Of a stretch of DNA of 9,312 nucleotides, positions 1-6,846 are shown in pieces. Every line of letters begins with the position of its first letter. The stretch's first letter is position 1. The translations under genes and the position numbers were made by a program. The notes beneath the pieces are model-generated. The model saw nothing but the letters and a program-made list of their open reading frames with translations. It did no database searches and had not been told where the DNA came from. This DNA is from Clostridia bacterium (lineage in GTDB: Bacteria; Bacillota; Clostridia; Christensenellales; Pumilibacteraceae). The DNA lies in NCBI GenBank assembly GCA_900762945.1, contig CAAFIN010000261.1, positions 1-9,312 on the forward strand. Direction: 5' to 3'.

Positions 1-960
1 GACGGCACGGGTCTGCATGACGGCGATCTCCGGGAAGGTGACGGCCAGACGGCAGCCACGGTGACCCATCATGGGGTTGAACTCATGCAGAGAGGCGATG
101 ATGGCCTTGATGTCGGCGACGGACTTGTTCATGTCCTTGGCCAGCAGTTCGATGTCGGCCTCCTCGGTGGGAACGAACTCGTGCAGAGGAGGATCCAGGA
201 AACGGATGGTGACGGGGCAGCCTTCCATGGCCTCGTAGATGCCCTCGAAGTCGCCCTGCTGCATGGGCAGCAGCTTGGCCAGCGCCTTCTCGCGCTGCTC
301 GACGGTGTCGGAGCAGATCATCTCGCGGATGGCGGCGATACGGTCGCCCTCAAAGAACATATGCTCGGTACGGCACAGACCGATGCCCTGCGCACCCAGA
401 GAACGGGCACGGGCAGCGTCAACAGGGGTATCGGCATTGGTACGCACCTGCAGACGGCGATACTTGTCAGCCCAGCTCATGATGCGGCCGAAATCACCAC
501 CCACGTTGGCGTCCACGGTGGGCATAGCGCCGTCGTAGATGCTGCCGGTGGAGCCGTCCAGGCTCAGCCAGTCGCCCTCGTGATAGGTCTTGCCGGCCAG
601 GGTGAACTGCTTGTTGGCCTCGTCCATGTTGATAGCGCCGCAGCCGGAGACGCAGCACTTGCCCATGCCGCGGGCCACAACGGCGGCGTGGGAGGTCATG
701 CCGCCGCGAACGGTCAGGATGCCCTGAGCGGCCTTCATGCCCTCGATGTCCTCGGGAGACGTCTCCAGACGAACCAGCACTACCTTCTCACCACGGGCAG
801 CCCATTCCTTGGCGTCCTCAGCGGTAAACACGATCTTGCCGCAGGCAGCACCGGGGGAGGCGGGCAGCGCCTTGCCCACGGGCTCGGTGGCCTTCAGGGC
901 CTTGGGGTCGAACTGGGGATGCAGCAGGGTGTCCAGGTTGACAAACCCCTCGGAAACGAT
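1..960 (-). CDS. ppdK: Pyruvate phosphate dikinase, internal fragment (5' end missing, 3' end off the window)
   Basis: Pyruvate phosphate dikinase interconverts ATP, phosphate and pyruvate with AMP, diphosphate and PEP in the cytoplasm. Reading the minus strand from 960 down to 1 gives 320 uninterrupted codons that match the family closely. The phosphohistidine swivel domain is present, with GGMTSHAAVVARG; the catalytic His codon is at 688-690 and corresponds to His455 of the Clostridium symbiosum enzyme. The start of the PEP/pyruvate barrel follows: CRTEHMFF and TIRFLDPPLHEF carry the equivalents of Arg561 and Arg617, spaced exactly 106 and 162 residues after the His. The piece spans about residues 365-684 of a roughly 874-residue protein. 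The ATP-grasp N-terminal half is absent; the frame continues a few codons past 960 to a stop at 991-993 with no recognisable homology and no credible start. Codon use (CTG Leu, GCC Ala) differs sharply from the rest of the window. Confidence 0.93.
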   Translation of the reverse strand, partial: MVSEGFVNLDTLLHPQFDPKALKATEPVGKALPASPGAACGKIVFTAEDAKEWAARGEKVVLVRLETSPEDIEGMKAAQGILTVRGGMTSHAAVVARGMGKCCVSGCGAINMDEANKQFTLAGKTYHEGDWLSLDGSTGSIYDGAMPTVDANVGGDFGRIMSWADKYRRLQVRTNADTPVDAARARSLGAQGIGLCRTEHMFFEGDRIAAIREMICSDTVEQREKALAKLLPMQQGDFEGIYEAMEGCPVTIRFLDPPLHEFVPTEEADIELLAKDMNKSVADIKAIIASLHEFNPMMGHRGCRLAVTFPEIAVMQTRAV

Positions 961-1050
961 TTTCGCGCGTTCTAGGGGCAATTTTGGCGCTTAAAAACGG
1001 TGCCTTAAAAAATAAAGTAGTTTTTTCGGGGCGTAACCGCGCCGAAACGC

Positions 1051-1079
1051 TTTTCTTTTTCGCGAAATCGTGGTATAAT
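1051..1079 (+). promoter_or_regulatory. Probable promoter of gyrB-gyrA (extended -10)
   Basis: TATAAT lies at 1074-1079 and is preceded by TGG, giving the extended -10 form TGnTATAAT. The -35 position, 17 bases upstream at 1051-1056, is only TTTTCT, a weak match that an extended -10 can compensate for. A transcript starting near 1086 would have a leader of about 38 nt before the gyrB ATG. Bases 976-1050 are AT-rich with no gene that I can support. Confidence 0.7.
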
Positions 1080-1113
1080 TATTGAAAACGAAACGTGAAA
1101 ATTCGTAAAACTT

Positions 1114-1126
1114 GGAGATCATTATG
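1114..1126 (+). promoter_or_regulatory. Ribosome binding site that sets the gyrB start
   Basis: GGAG at 1114-1117 is followed by a 6-nt spacer and ATG at 1124. An in-frame TTG at 1112 would lengthen the protein by four residues, but that would place the Shine-Dalgarno inside the coding region, so ATG 1124 is preferred. Confidence 0.85.
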
Positions 1127-3028
1127 TCCGACAAAATCGATAACAATTACGATTCAAGCGAAATTCAGGTACTCGAAGGACTGGAACCCGTCCGCAAACG
1201 CCCCGGTATGTATATCGGCTCGACGGACGAGAGAGGACTTCACCACCTTATCGTCGAGATAGTCGACAACTCGGTCGACGAATCGCTGGCGGGTTACTGC
1301 GACACCATCACCGTGGAGATCACGCGCGAAGGTGCGGTCGCCGTCACCGATAACGGCAGAGGCATACCTATCGACATTCACCCCAAAGAGGGCGTGTCCG
1401 CAGTACAGGTCGTTCTGACCAAACTGCACGCGGGCGGCAAGTTCGGCGGCGGAGGATACAAGGTTTCGGGCGGCTTGCACGGCGTGGGTTTGTCCGTCGT
1501 AAACGCGCTGTCAGAATGGCTCGAGGTCGAAGTCAGGAAAAACGGCAAGATCTGGCGCCAGCGTTATATGCGCGGTATCCCCATGCGAGAACTCGCGCCC
1601 GTGGGCGAAACCGCCGAAACGGGTACGAAAGTCACGTTCTATCCGGACGCGGAAATCTTCGAAACAATCGAGTTCAATTACGACACGGTGCGCACCCGCC
1701 TTCGTGAAGTCGCTTACCTTAACAAGGGACTTAAGATCAACCTTATCGACAATCGCCCGGGACAAGAAAAGAACGAAACTTTCCACTACGAGGGCGGCAT
1801 ACTCGACTTCGTGGACTATCTTAACCGCGCGAAAGAAACGCTGTTCCCCAGGTCGCTGTATATCGAAAAGGAATATAAAACCTCGTCCGTCGAGATCGCG
1901 ATGCAGTACAACGACAGTTACAACGAAGTCATGTATTCGTACGCGAACAACATAAACACCGAAGAGGGCGGCACGCACTTAGTCGGTTTTAAGAACGCGC
2001 TGACCCGCGTGCTCAACGACTACGCTCACGCCGAAAAACTCGTCAAAGACGACTTCAAACTCACCGGCGAGGACGTGCGCGAGGGCTTGACGGCGATAGT
2101 TTCCGTCAAACTCGAGGAACCGCAGTTCGAAGGTCAGACCAAAACCAAACTCGGCAATTCCGAAATGCGCGGAATAGTCGAAAAGGCGCTGACCGAGGGC
2201 TTAGGTACTTACCTCGAAGAGAATCCGAAAGAAGCGAAAGACCTCATAATGAAAACGGTCACGGCGCAGAAAGCCCGCGACGCGGCGAGAGCGGCGAGAG
2301 AGTCCACGAGAAGAAAGGGCGTACTCGAGTCGACAACGCTTCCCGGCAAACTCGCCGACTGTACCGATAAAGACGCGAGCCACTGCGAAATCTACCTCGT
2401 CGAGGGCGACAGCGCGGGCGGCACGGCAAAGCAAGGCAGAGATCGCAGATTCCAGGCGATACTGCCGCTGAGAGGTAAAATCCTCAACGTCGAGAAAGCA
2501 AGGCTTACCCGTATCATGGAGAACGCCGAAATCCGCGCGATGATCACCGCGTTCGGCTGCGGTATCGACGAGGAATTCGACGAAAGCAAGCTCCGCTACG
2601 ACAAGATAATATGCATGACCGACGCGGACGTGGACGGCTCGCACATAAGAATATTGCTTCTGACGTTCTTCTTCCGCTTTATGCGTCCGCTTATCGAGCG
2701 CGGTCACGTGTATATCGCGCAGCCGCCGCTTTATAAATGCACCAAGGGCAAGACGGTGGAGTATTGCTACACCGACGACGAACTGAGAGCGGCTTCGGAG
2801 CGGCTCGGAAAGCCCGAGGTCCAGCGTTACAAGGGCTTGGGCGAAATGAACGCGAGCCAGCTGTGGGAAACGACCATGGACCCCGAGCGCCGCGTGCTTT
2901 TGCAGGCTACGATGGCGGACGCGGCGGAAGCGGACAGCACGTTCTCGATACTCATGGGCGAACAACCGGAACTTCGCCGCAAGTTCATCGAAGATAACGC
3001 CACGCTCGTAAAAGAACTCGACATCTAA
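1124..3028 (+). CDS. gyrB: DNA gyrase subunit B
   Basis: This is the ATPase subunit of DNA gyrase, the type IIA topoisomerase that introduces negative supercoils; it works as a GyrA2GyrB2 complex. The 634-residue length is normal for a Gram-positive type GyrB without the large proteobacterial insert. The GHKL ATPase domain shows EIVDNSVDE (45-53) with the catalytic Glu, DNGRGIP (76-82) and the ATP lid GLHGVG (117-122). The QTKTKLGN segment of the transducer domain follows. The TOPRIM domain has EGDSAGG beginning at Glu427 and DADVDG at 500-505, which supply the metal ligands. The C-terminus carries YKGLGEMNASQLWETTMDP and ends in KELDI, as expected for a complete protein. All key residues are intact. 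It is the first gene of a likely operon and sits 22 nt before gyrA. ParE is the alternative, but the linked gyrA with a GyrA-type C-terminal domain makes GyrB much more likely. Confidence 0.97.
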   Translation: MSDKIDNNYDSSEIQVLEGLEPVRKRPGMYIGSTDERGLHHLIVEIVDNSVDESLAGYCDTITVEITREGAVAVTDNGRGIPIDIHPKEGVSAVQVVLTKLHAGGKFGGGGYKVSGGLHGVGLSVVNALSEWLEVEVRKNGKIWRQRYMRGIPMRELAPVGETAETGTKVTFYPDAEIFETIEFNYDTVRTRLREVAYLNKGLKINLIDNRPGQEKNETFHYEGGILDFVDYLNRAKETLFPRSLYIEKEYKTSSVEIAMQYNDSYNEVMYSYANNINTEEGGTHLVGFKNALTRVLNDYAHAEKLVKDDFKLTGEDVREGLTAIVSVKLEEPQFEGQTKTKLGNSEMRGIVEKALTEGLGTYLEENPKEAKDLIMKTVTAQKARDAARAARESTRRKGVLESTTLPGKLADCTDKDASHCEIYLVEGDSAGGTAKQGRDRRFQAILPLRGKILNVEKARLTRIMENAEIRAMITAFGCGIDEEFDESKLRYDKIICMTDADVDGSHIRILLLTFFFRFMRPLIERGHVYIAQPPLYKCTKGKTVEYCYTDDELRAASERLGKPEVQRYKGLGEMNASQLWETTMDPERRVLLQATMADAAEADSTFSILMGEQPELRRKFIEDNATLVKELDI

Positions 3029-3036
3029 GCCGCCTT

Positions 3037-3053
3037 AAGGAGATCCTATAATG
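3037..3053 (+). promoter_or_regulatory. Strong ribosome binding site for gyrA
   Basis: AAGGAG at 3037-3042 lies 8 nt before the ATG at 3051, within the 22-nt gyrB-gyrA gap. No promoter or terminator is visible in the gap, which supports co-transcription of the two subunits. Confidence 0.85.
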
Positions 3054-5648
3054 GCTGACAATAACGACAACATAAAAGAAAAAATCAAAAATTCGCGGGT
3101 GCTTCAGGTCGAAGTCAACGACGAAATCAAGAAGTCGTTTATCGCCTACGCGATGGCGGTCAACGTTTCCCGCGCGATCCCGGACGTGCGCGACGGTATG
3201 AAGCCTGTTCAGCGCCGCATACTGTACTCCATGGGCGAACTCAATCTGTTCTCCGACAAGCCGTACCGTAAGTGCGCGCGTATCGTCGGCGACTGCCTCG
3301 GCAAGTATCACCCGCACGGCGACAGTTCGGTTTACGGCGCGTTGGTGCGCCTTGCGCAGGACTTCTCGATCCGCTGTCCGCTCGTCGATGGTCACGGCAA
3401 CTTCGGTTCCGTGGACGGCGATCCTCCGGCGGCAATGCGTTACACCGAAGCGCGACTCAGCAAAATCGCTTCCGAAATGCTCCGCGACCTCGACAAGGAA
3501 ACGGTCGATTGGTACCCGAACTTCGACGACACGCTGATGCAACCTACCGTGCTGCCCAGCCGTTTTCCCAACCTTCTCGTAAACGGCTCGGACGGTATCG
3601 CGGTGGGCATGGCTACGAATATCCCGCCGCATAACCTCGGCGAAGTCATTTCCGCCGTAGACGCGCTGATCGACAACCCCGACATCACGGTGGACGAACT
3701 TATGGAATACGTTCCCGCGCCGGACTTCCCGACCGGCGGTCTTATCATGGGCAGAGGGCGTATCCGTCAGGCTTACAGAACGGGCAGAGGCGGTATCATT
3801 ATCCGCGCGAAAACCGAGATCGAAGAAGCGGAGAACGGCAAACACCGCATAGTGGTCACCGAACTTCCGTATCAGGTCAATAAAGCAGAACTCATTAAGA
3901 CGATGGCGGAACTGGTCAAGGACAAGCGCGTAGAGGGCATCAGCGATATCCGCGAAGAGTCCGACCGCGACGGAATGCGCATAGTCATCGACGTAAAGCG
4001 CGACGCTCAGCCGCAAGTCGTTCTTAACACTCTCTACAAGCACACCGACCTCCAGACCAGCGGCGGCATTATCTTCCTCGCGCTGGTGAAAGGCGAGCCG
4101 AAAATCCTTAACCTTAAGGAAATGCTGTACTACTATCTCGAACATCAGAAAGAGGTCATCGAGAGAAGAACGCGTTTCGACCTCGCGAGAGCGGAGGAGC
4201 GCGAACACATTTTGCAAGGTTTGGTCATCGCGCTCGCGAATATCGACCGCGTAATACAGCTCATTAAAGAAAGTAAAGATAAATACGAGGCTTCGGCAAA
4301 ACTTATCGCCGAGTTCCGGCTTTCCGACAAGCAGGCGGGCGCGATCCTCGAGATGAGATTACAGCGCCTTACCAGTCTTGAAGTCGAGTCCATAAGAGCG
4401 GAACTCAAGGACATCGAGGAACGTATCGCGGACTTTAAGGACATACTCGCGCGCCCCGAGCGCATCACCGCGATCGTCAAGACCGAACTCGGCGAGATCA
4501 AGGACAAGTACGACGCGCCCAGAAGAAGCGAGATCTGCATCGACTACGACGAGATCGACATCGGCGACCTTATCGACCGCGAGGACGTGGTTATTTCCAT
4601 GACTCACTCGGGCTACGTCAAGCGCTTGCCCGTCTGCGAGTACAAGGCTCAGCACCGCGGCGGCACGGGTATTACCGCGCACAAGCCGAAGGAAGAGGAC
4701 TTCGTGGAGAATATGTTCGTCACTTGCACCCACGACGATCTGCTGTTCTTTACCAACTACGGCAGAGTTTACTCGATCAAGGCTTACGAAGTGCCGGAAG
4801 CCGAGCGCACCGCCCGCGGCAGAGCGATAGTCAACCTTTTGCAGCTTTCGTCCGACGAAAAAGTCAACGCCGTTATTCCGGTCAAGGAGAACAGCGAACA
4901 CAGCGGCTACCTTATGCTCGCGACCCGCGACGGCTTGGTCAAACGCACCGCGTTCAGCGAGTTCGAGTCGATAAGAAAAGTGGGCAAGATCGCGATTTCG
5001 CTTAACGAGGGCGACGAACTCATTTCCGTGCAGATACTCGAAAACGACGACGAAATACTGCTTGCGTCCTCGGGCGGCAAGTGCATACGTTTCCCGGCGG
5101 CTTCCGTCCGTCCCACGGGCAGAAATTCGATGGGCGTGCGCTCGATACGCTTAGGCAGCGGTGAACGCGTGGTCGATATGGCGGTCATCAGAAAGGACTG
5201 CGAGCAAGAAGTGCTCACCGTGTCGCAGTACGGCTACGGCAAGCGCAGCGATATCGACGAATATCGTATTCAGTCGCGCGCGGGCAAAGGCACGCTTGCA
5301 GGCAAGTTCAACGAAGCCACCGGCGAACTTGTAAACCTCAAACTTATAAATCCCTCCGACGACGTGATGATGATCGCCGACAACGGCATAATTATCCGTA
5401 TCCGCGCCGAAGAGATCAGCAAGATTTCCAGAAACACCAAGGGCGTTCGTATCATGAAAATGAAGAACGAAGGCAGCGTGGTGTGCGTGGCGGTCGCTCC
5501 GCCCGAACCCGACGAGCAGACGATAGAAGAAGCGGAACGCCACAACGCCGAAATGGCTGAAGAGGACGCCGCTAAGAACGCCGCGCTCGAACGCGAGTCC
5601 GAGGAACTTCTTGACGGCGGCGACGATAACGACGGCGGCGAGGTTTAG
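3051..5648 (+). CDS. gyrA: DNA gyrase subunit A
   Basis: This is the DNA cleavage and wrapping subunit of gyrase. The 865-residue length is normal. The breakage-reunion domain carries the catalytic Tyr131 in AAMRYTEARL, and the quinolone-binding helix reads HPHGDSSVYGALVRLAQ (about residues 87-103). The Ser equivalent to E. coli Ser83 is kept (Ser92), but the acidic residue equivalent to Asp87 is Gly96. A coiled-coil tower region (about 370-490, with RLQRLTSLEVESIRAEL) leads to the six-bladed C-terminal wrapping domain from about residue 505. Its GyrA box is QHRGGTG at 534-540, a degenerate form of QRRGGKG that still favours GyrA over ParC. The last 45 or so residues are a low-complexity acidic tail ending in DDNDGGEV. 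The gene lies 22 nt after gyrB and 3 nt before a methyltransferase gene, so the three are probably one transcript. Confidence 0.97.
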   Translation: MADNNDNIKEKIKNSRVLQVEVNDEIKKSFIAYAMAVNVSRAIPDVRDGMKPVQRRILYSMGELNLFSDKPYRKCARIVGDCLGKYHPHGDSSVYGALVRLAQDFSIRCPLVDGHGNFGSVDGDPPAAMRYTEARLSKIASEMLRDLDKETVDWYPNFDDTLMQPTVLPSRFPNLLVNGSDGIAVGMATNIPPHNLGEVISAVDALIDNPDITVDELMEYVPAPDFPTGGLIMGRGRIRQAYRTGRGGIIIRAKTEIEEAENGKHRIVVTELPYQVNKAELIKTMAELVKDKRVEGISDIREESDRDGMRIVIDVKRDAQPQVVLNTLYKHTDLQTSGGIIFLALVKGEPKILNLKEMLYYYLEHQKEVIERRTRFDLARAEEREHILQGLVIALANIDRVIQLIKESKDKYEASAKLIAEFRLSDKQAGAILEMRLQRLTSLEVESIRAELKDIEERIADFKDILARPERITAIVKTELGEIKDKYDAPRRSEICIDYDEIDIGDLIDREDVVISMTHSGYVKRLPVCEYKAQHRGGTGITAHKPKEEDFVENMFVTCTHDDLLFFTNYGRVYSIKAYEVPEAERTARGRAIVNLLQLSSDEKVNAVIPVKENSEHSGYLMLATRDGLVKRTAFSEFESIRKVGKIAISLNEGDELISVQILENDDEILLASSGGKCIRFPAASVRPTGRNSMGVRSIRLGSGERVVDMAVIRKDCEQEVLTVSQYGYGKRSDIDEYRIQSRAGKGTLAGKFNEATGELVNLKLINPSDDVMMIADNGIIIRIRAEEISKISRNTKGVRIMKMKNEGSVVCVAVAPPEPDEQTIEEAERHNAEMAEEDAAKNAALERESEELLDGGDDNDGGEV

Positions 5649-5651
5649 CCG

Positions 5652-6590
5652 ATGCCGAAGTCGGACAGAAACAAAACGATAACGCTTACGAAAGAGGAAA
5701 CGCAACGGTTACTCGACCGTTGCGTTTTGTCGCGCGCGCTTACGGACGAAACCGATCTTACCGACAAGATCGTGTGCGGCGACGCGTTCGAAATCGCGCC
5801 GCGGTTGAGAAAAAAGGCGTACGACCTCATGATCGTCGATCCTCCGTACAATCTTACGAAGAATTACGGCGGCGAGAAATTCTATAAAACCGACGAGGAC
5901 GAGTACGCCGCGTTCACCGAACGGTGGATCCGCGCGTTCTATCCCGCGCTGAAACCGACGGCGAGCGTGTACGTGTGCTGCGACTTTATGAGCGGCGTGA
6001 CTATCGCGCCGATACTGGCGAAGTATTTCACGATCCGCAGCCGCATAACGTGGCAGCGCGAAAAGGGCAGAGGCGCGAAGAAAAACTGGAAGAACGGTAT
6101 GGAGGACGTGTGGTTCTGCACCGTATCGGACGACTATTACTTCGACCTCGGCAGCGTGAAACAGCGGCGGCGGGTGCTGGCTCCGTACCGCGAGAACGGC
6201 GAGCCTAAGGACTGGTTCGTTGACGGCGGCGAAAAGTATCGCGACACTTGCCCGTCGAACTTCTGGGACGACGTTACCGTGCCGTACTGGTCGATGAGCG
6301 AGAATACCGCGCACCCCACGCAAAAACCCGAAAAACTCGTGGCGAAACTCACTCTCGCGTCGTCGAAAGCGGGCGACTTATTGCTCGATCCGTTCGCCGG
6401 CAGCGGAACCGCGGCGGTCGTGGCGAAGAAACTCGGGCGGCGGTTCACCGCGATCGAGAGTAACCCCGGTTATTGCGCGCTGGGAGTAAAGCGGCTCGAT
6501 CGCGCCGAAACCGATACGGTTATTCAGGGATACGAGGACGGAGTCTTCTACGCCCGCGGCGAACGTCCGAAAAGACCGACCGGGCGATGA
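5652..6590 (+). CDS. Beta-class DNA methyltransferase (probably N6-adenine), no restriction partner in the window
   Basis: This is a site-specific DNA methyltransferase using S-adenosylmethionine; 312 residues is typical. Motif IV is DPPYNL at 63-68, where DPPY favours N6-adenine over N4-cytosine (usually SPPY). A target-recognition stretch follows, with WQREKGRGAKKNWKNG (134-149) and PSNFWDDVTVPYW (201-213), then HPTQKP (221-226) and the AdoMet-binding motif I DPFAGSG (246-252). Catalytic motif before AdoMet motif is the beta-class order. The target sequence cannot be read from the protein. The start is ATG 5652, with GAGG at 5640-5643 inside the end of gyrA and only 3 nt after the gyrA stop, so translation is probably coupled to gyrA. 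No endonuclease lies beside it, so it looks like an orphan enzyme with a possible regulatory or epigenetic role (inference). Codon use matches the flanking genes. Confidence 0.92.
   Translation: MPKSDRNKTITLTKEETQRLLDRCVLSRALTDETDLTDKIVCGDAFEIAPRLRKKAYDLMIVDPPYNLTKNYGGEKFYKTDEDEYAAFTERWIRAFYPALKPTASVYVCCDFMSGVTIAPILAKYFTIRSRITWQREKGRGAKKNWKNGMEDVWFCTVSDDYYFDLGSVKQRRRVLAPYRENGEPKDWFVDGGEKYRDTCPSNFWDDVTVPYWSMSENTAHPTQKPEKLVAKLTLASSKAGDLLLDPFAGSGTAAVVAKKLGRRFTAIESNPGYCALGVKRLDRAETDTVIQGYEDGVFYARGERPKRPTGR
5698..5728 (+). repeat. Perfect 12-bp inverted repeat with terminator-like form, inside the methyltransferase gene
   Basis: AAACGCAACGGT (5698-5709), a 6-nt loop TACTCG, and ACCGTTGCGTTT (5716-5727) form a perfect 12-bp stem followed by one further T. 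A G-U pair (5697/5728) could extend it. It has the outline of an intrinsic terminator with a short U-run, yet it starts 46 nt into the methyltransferase reading frame. It may terminate part of the gyrBA transcript, or act as an mRNA structure controlling methyltransferase output. Starting the methyltransferase after it is unattractive: the next in-frame start is a TTG at 5727 with no ribosome binding site. Confidence 0.75.
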
Positions 6591-6600
6591 ACCGTTCGCG

Positions 6601-6632
6601 CCGGTTGTAAAATCGATAAAAACCGGTTTTTT
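6601..6632 (+). terminator. Probable intrinsic terminator after the gyrB-gyrA-methyltransferase block
   Basis: CCGGTT (6601-6606) pairs with AACCGG (6621-6626) around a 14-nt AT-rich loop, followed directly by six T (6627-6632). It begins 11 nt after the methyltransferase stop. The stem is short and the loop large, so it may be inefficient, but the position and the T-run fit a terminator. Confidence 0.65.
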
Positions 6633-6686
6633 GTGCGACTAACCGAAAAAATAACGGGAAAACGTTGTAAAATTCGGCGCAAAAAG

Positions 6687-6715
6687 TTGCATTACGATTG
6701 AATATGTAGTATAAT
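6687..6715 (+). promoter_or_regulatory. Probable promoter of the Rho-like gene and pheA
   Basis: TTGCAT at 6687-6692 and TATAAT at 6710-6715 are separated by 17 bases, the ideal spacing for a housekeeping sigma factor. The -10 is a perfect consensus and the -35 keeps TTG. Transcription from about 6722 would give a leader of roughly 120 nt before the ATG at 6844. Confidence 0.75.
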
Positions 6716-6744
6716 TTACTTAAATACCGACCTATCGATAATAA

Positions 6745-6800
6745 CGTTCGCGGTGTTTAAACGCAAGCGCCCGCGACGATTGGGAGAAAACGATCGGGAG
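6745..6800 (+). promoter_or_regulatory. Structured leader with a hairpin and a duplicated 10-mer
   Basis: CGTTCGCGG (6745-6753) can pair with CCGCGACG (6771-6778) as an 8-bp GC-rich stem with one bulged T. The 3' arm runs into two copies of a 10-mer, CGATTGGGAG (6777-6786) and CGATCGGGAG (6791-6800), separated by AAAA and differing at one base. No leader peptide with an ATG start is visible. The arrangement suggests a regulator or RNA-binding site upstream of the Rho-like gene, but I do not recognise a known riboswitch or T-box. Confidence 0.4.
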
Positions 6801-6833
6801 CGGAGATAAGTACGATAACTAATTTTACACAAA

Positions 6834-6846
6834 GAGGTGTGAGATG
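6834..6846 (+). promoter_or_regulatory. Ribosome binding site of the Rho-like gene
   Basis: GAGGTG at 6834-6839 lies 4 nt before the ATG at 6844. The match is good and the spacing is on the short side, and it supports this ATG as the start. Confidence 0.7.

Noticed and set aside
61..975. Long plus-strand open frame over the ppdK region
   Set aside because: It is the antisense of a clearly conserved ppdK reading frame; the translation is Gly/Leu/His-rich with no family resemblance.
2985..4217. Long minus-strand open frame over gyrB end and gyrA
   Set aside because: It lies opposite highly conserved gyrA and is explained by GC-rich codon bias that keeps the antisense frame open.
6604..6673. 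Exact 10-bp direct repeat GTTGTAAAAT at 6604-6613 and 6664-6673
   Set aside because: Short and AT-rich in an AT-rich gap, not flanked by other repeats; chance is a sufficient explanation.
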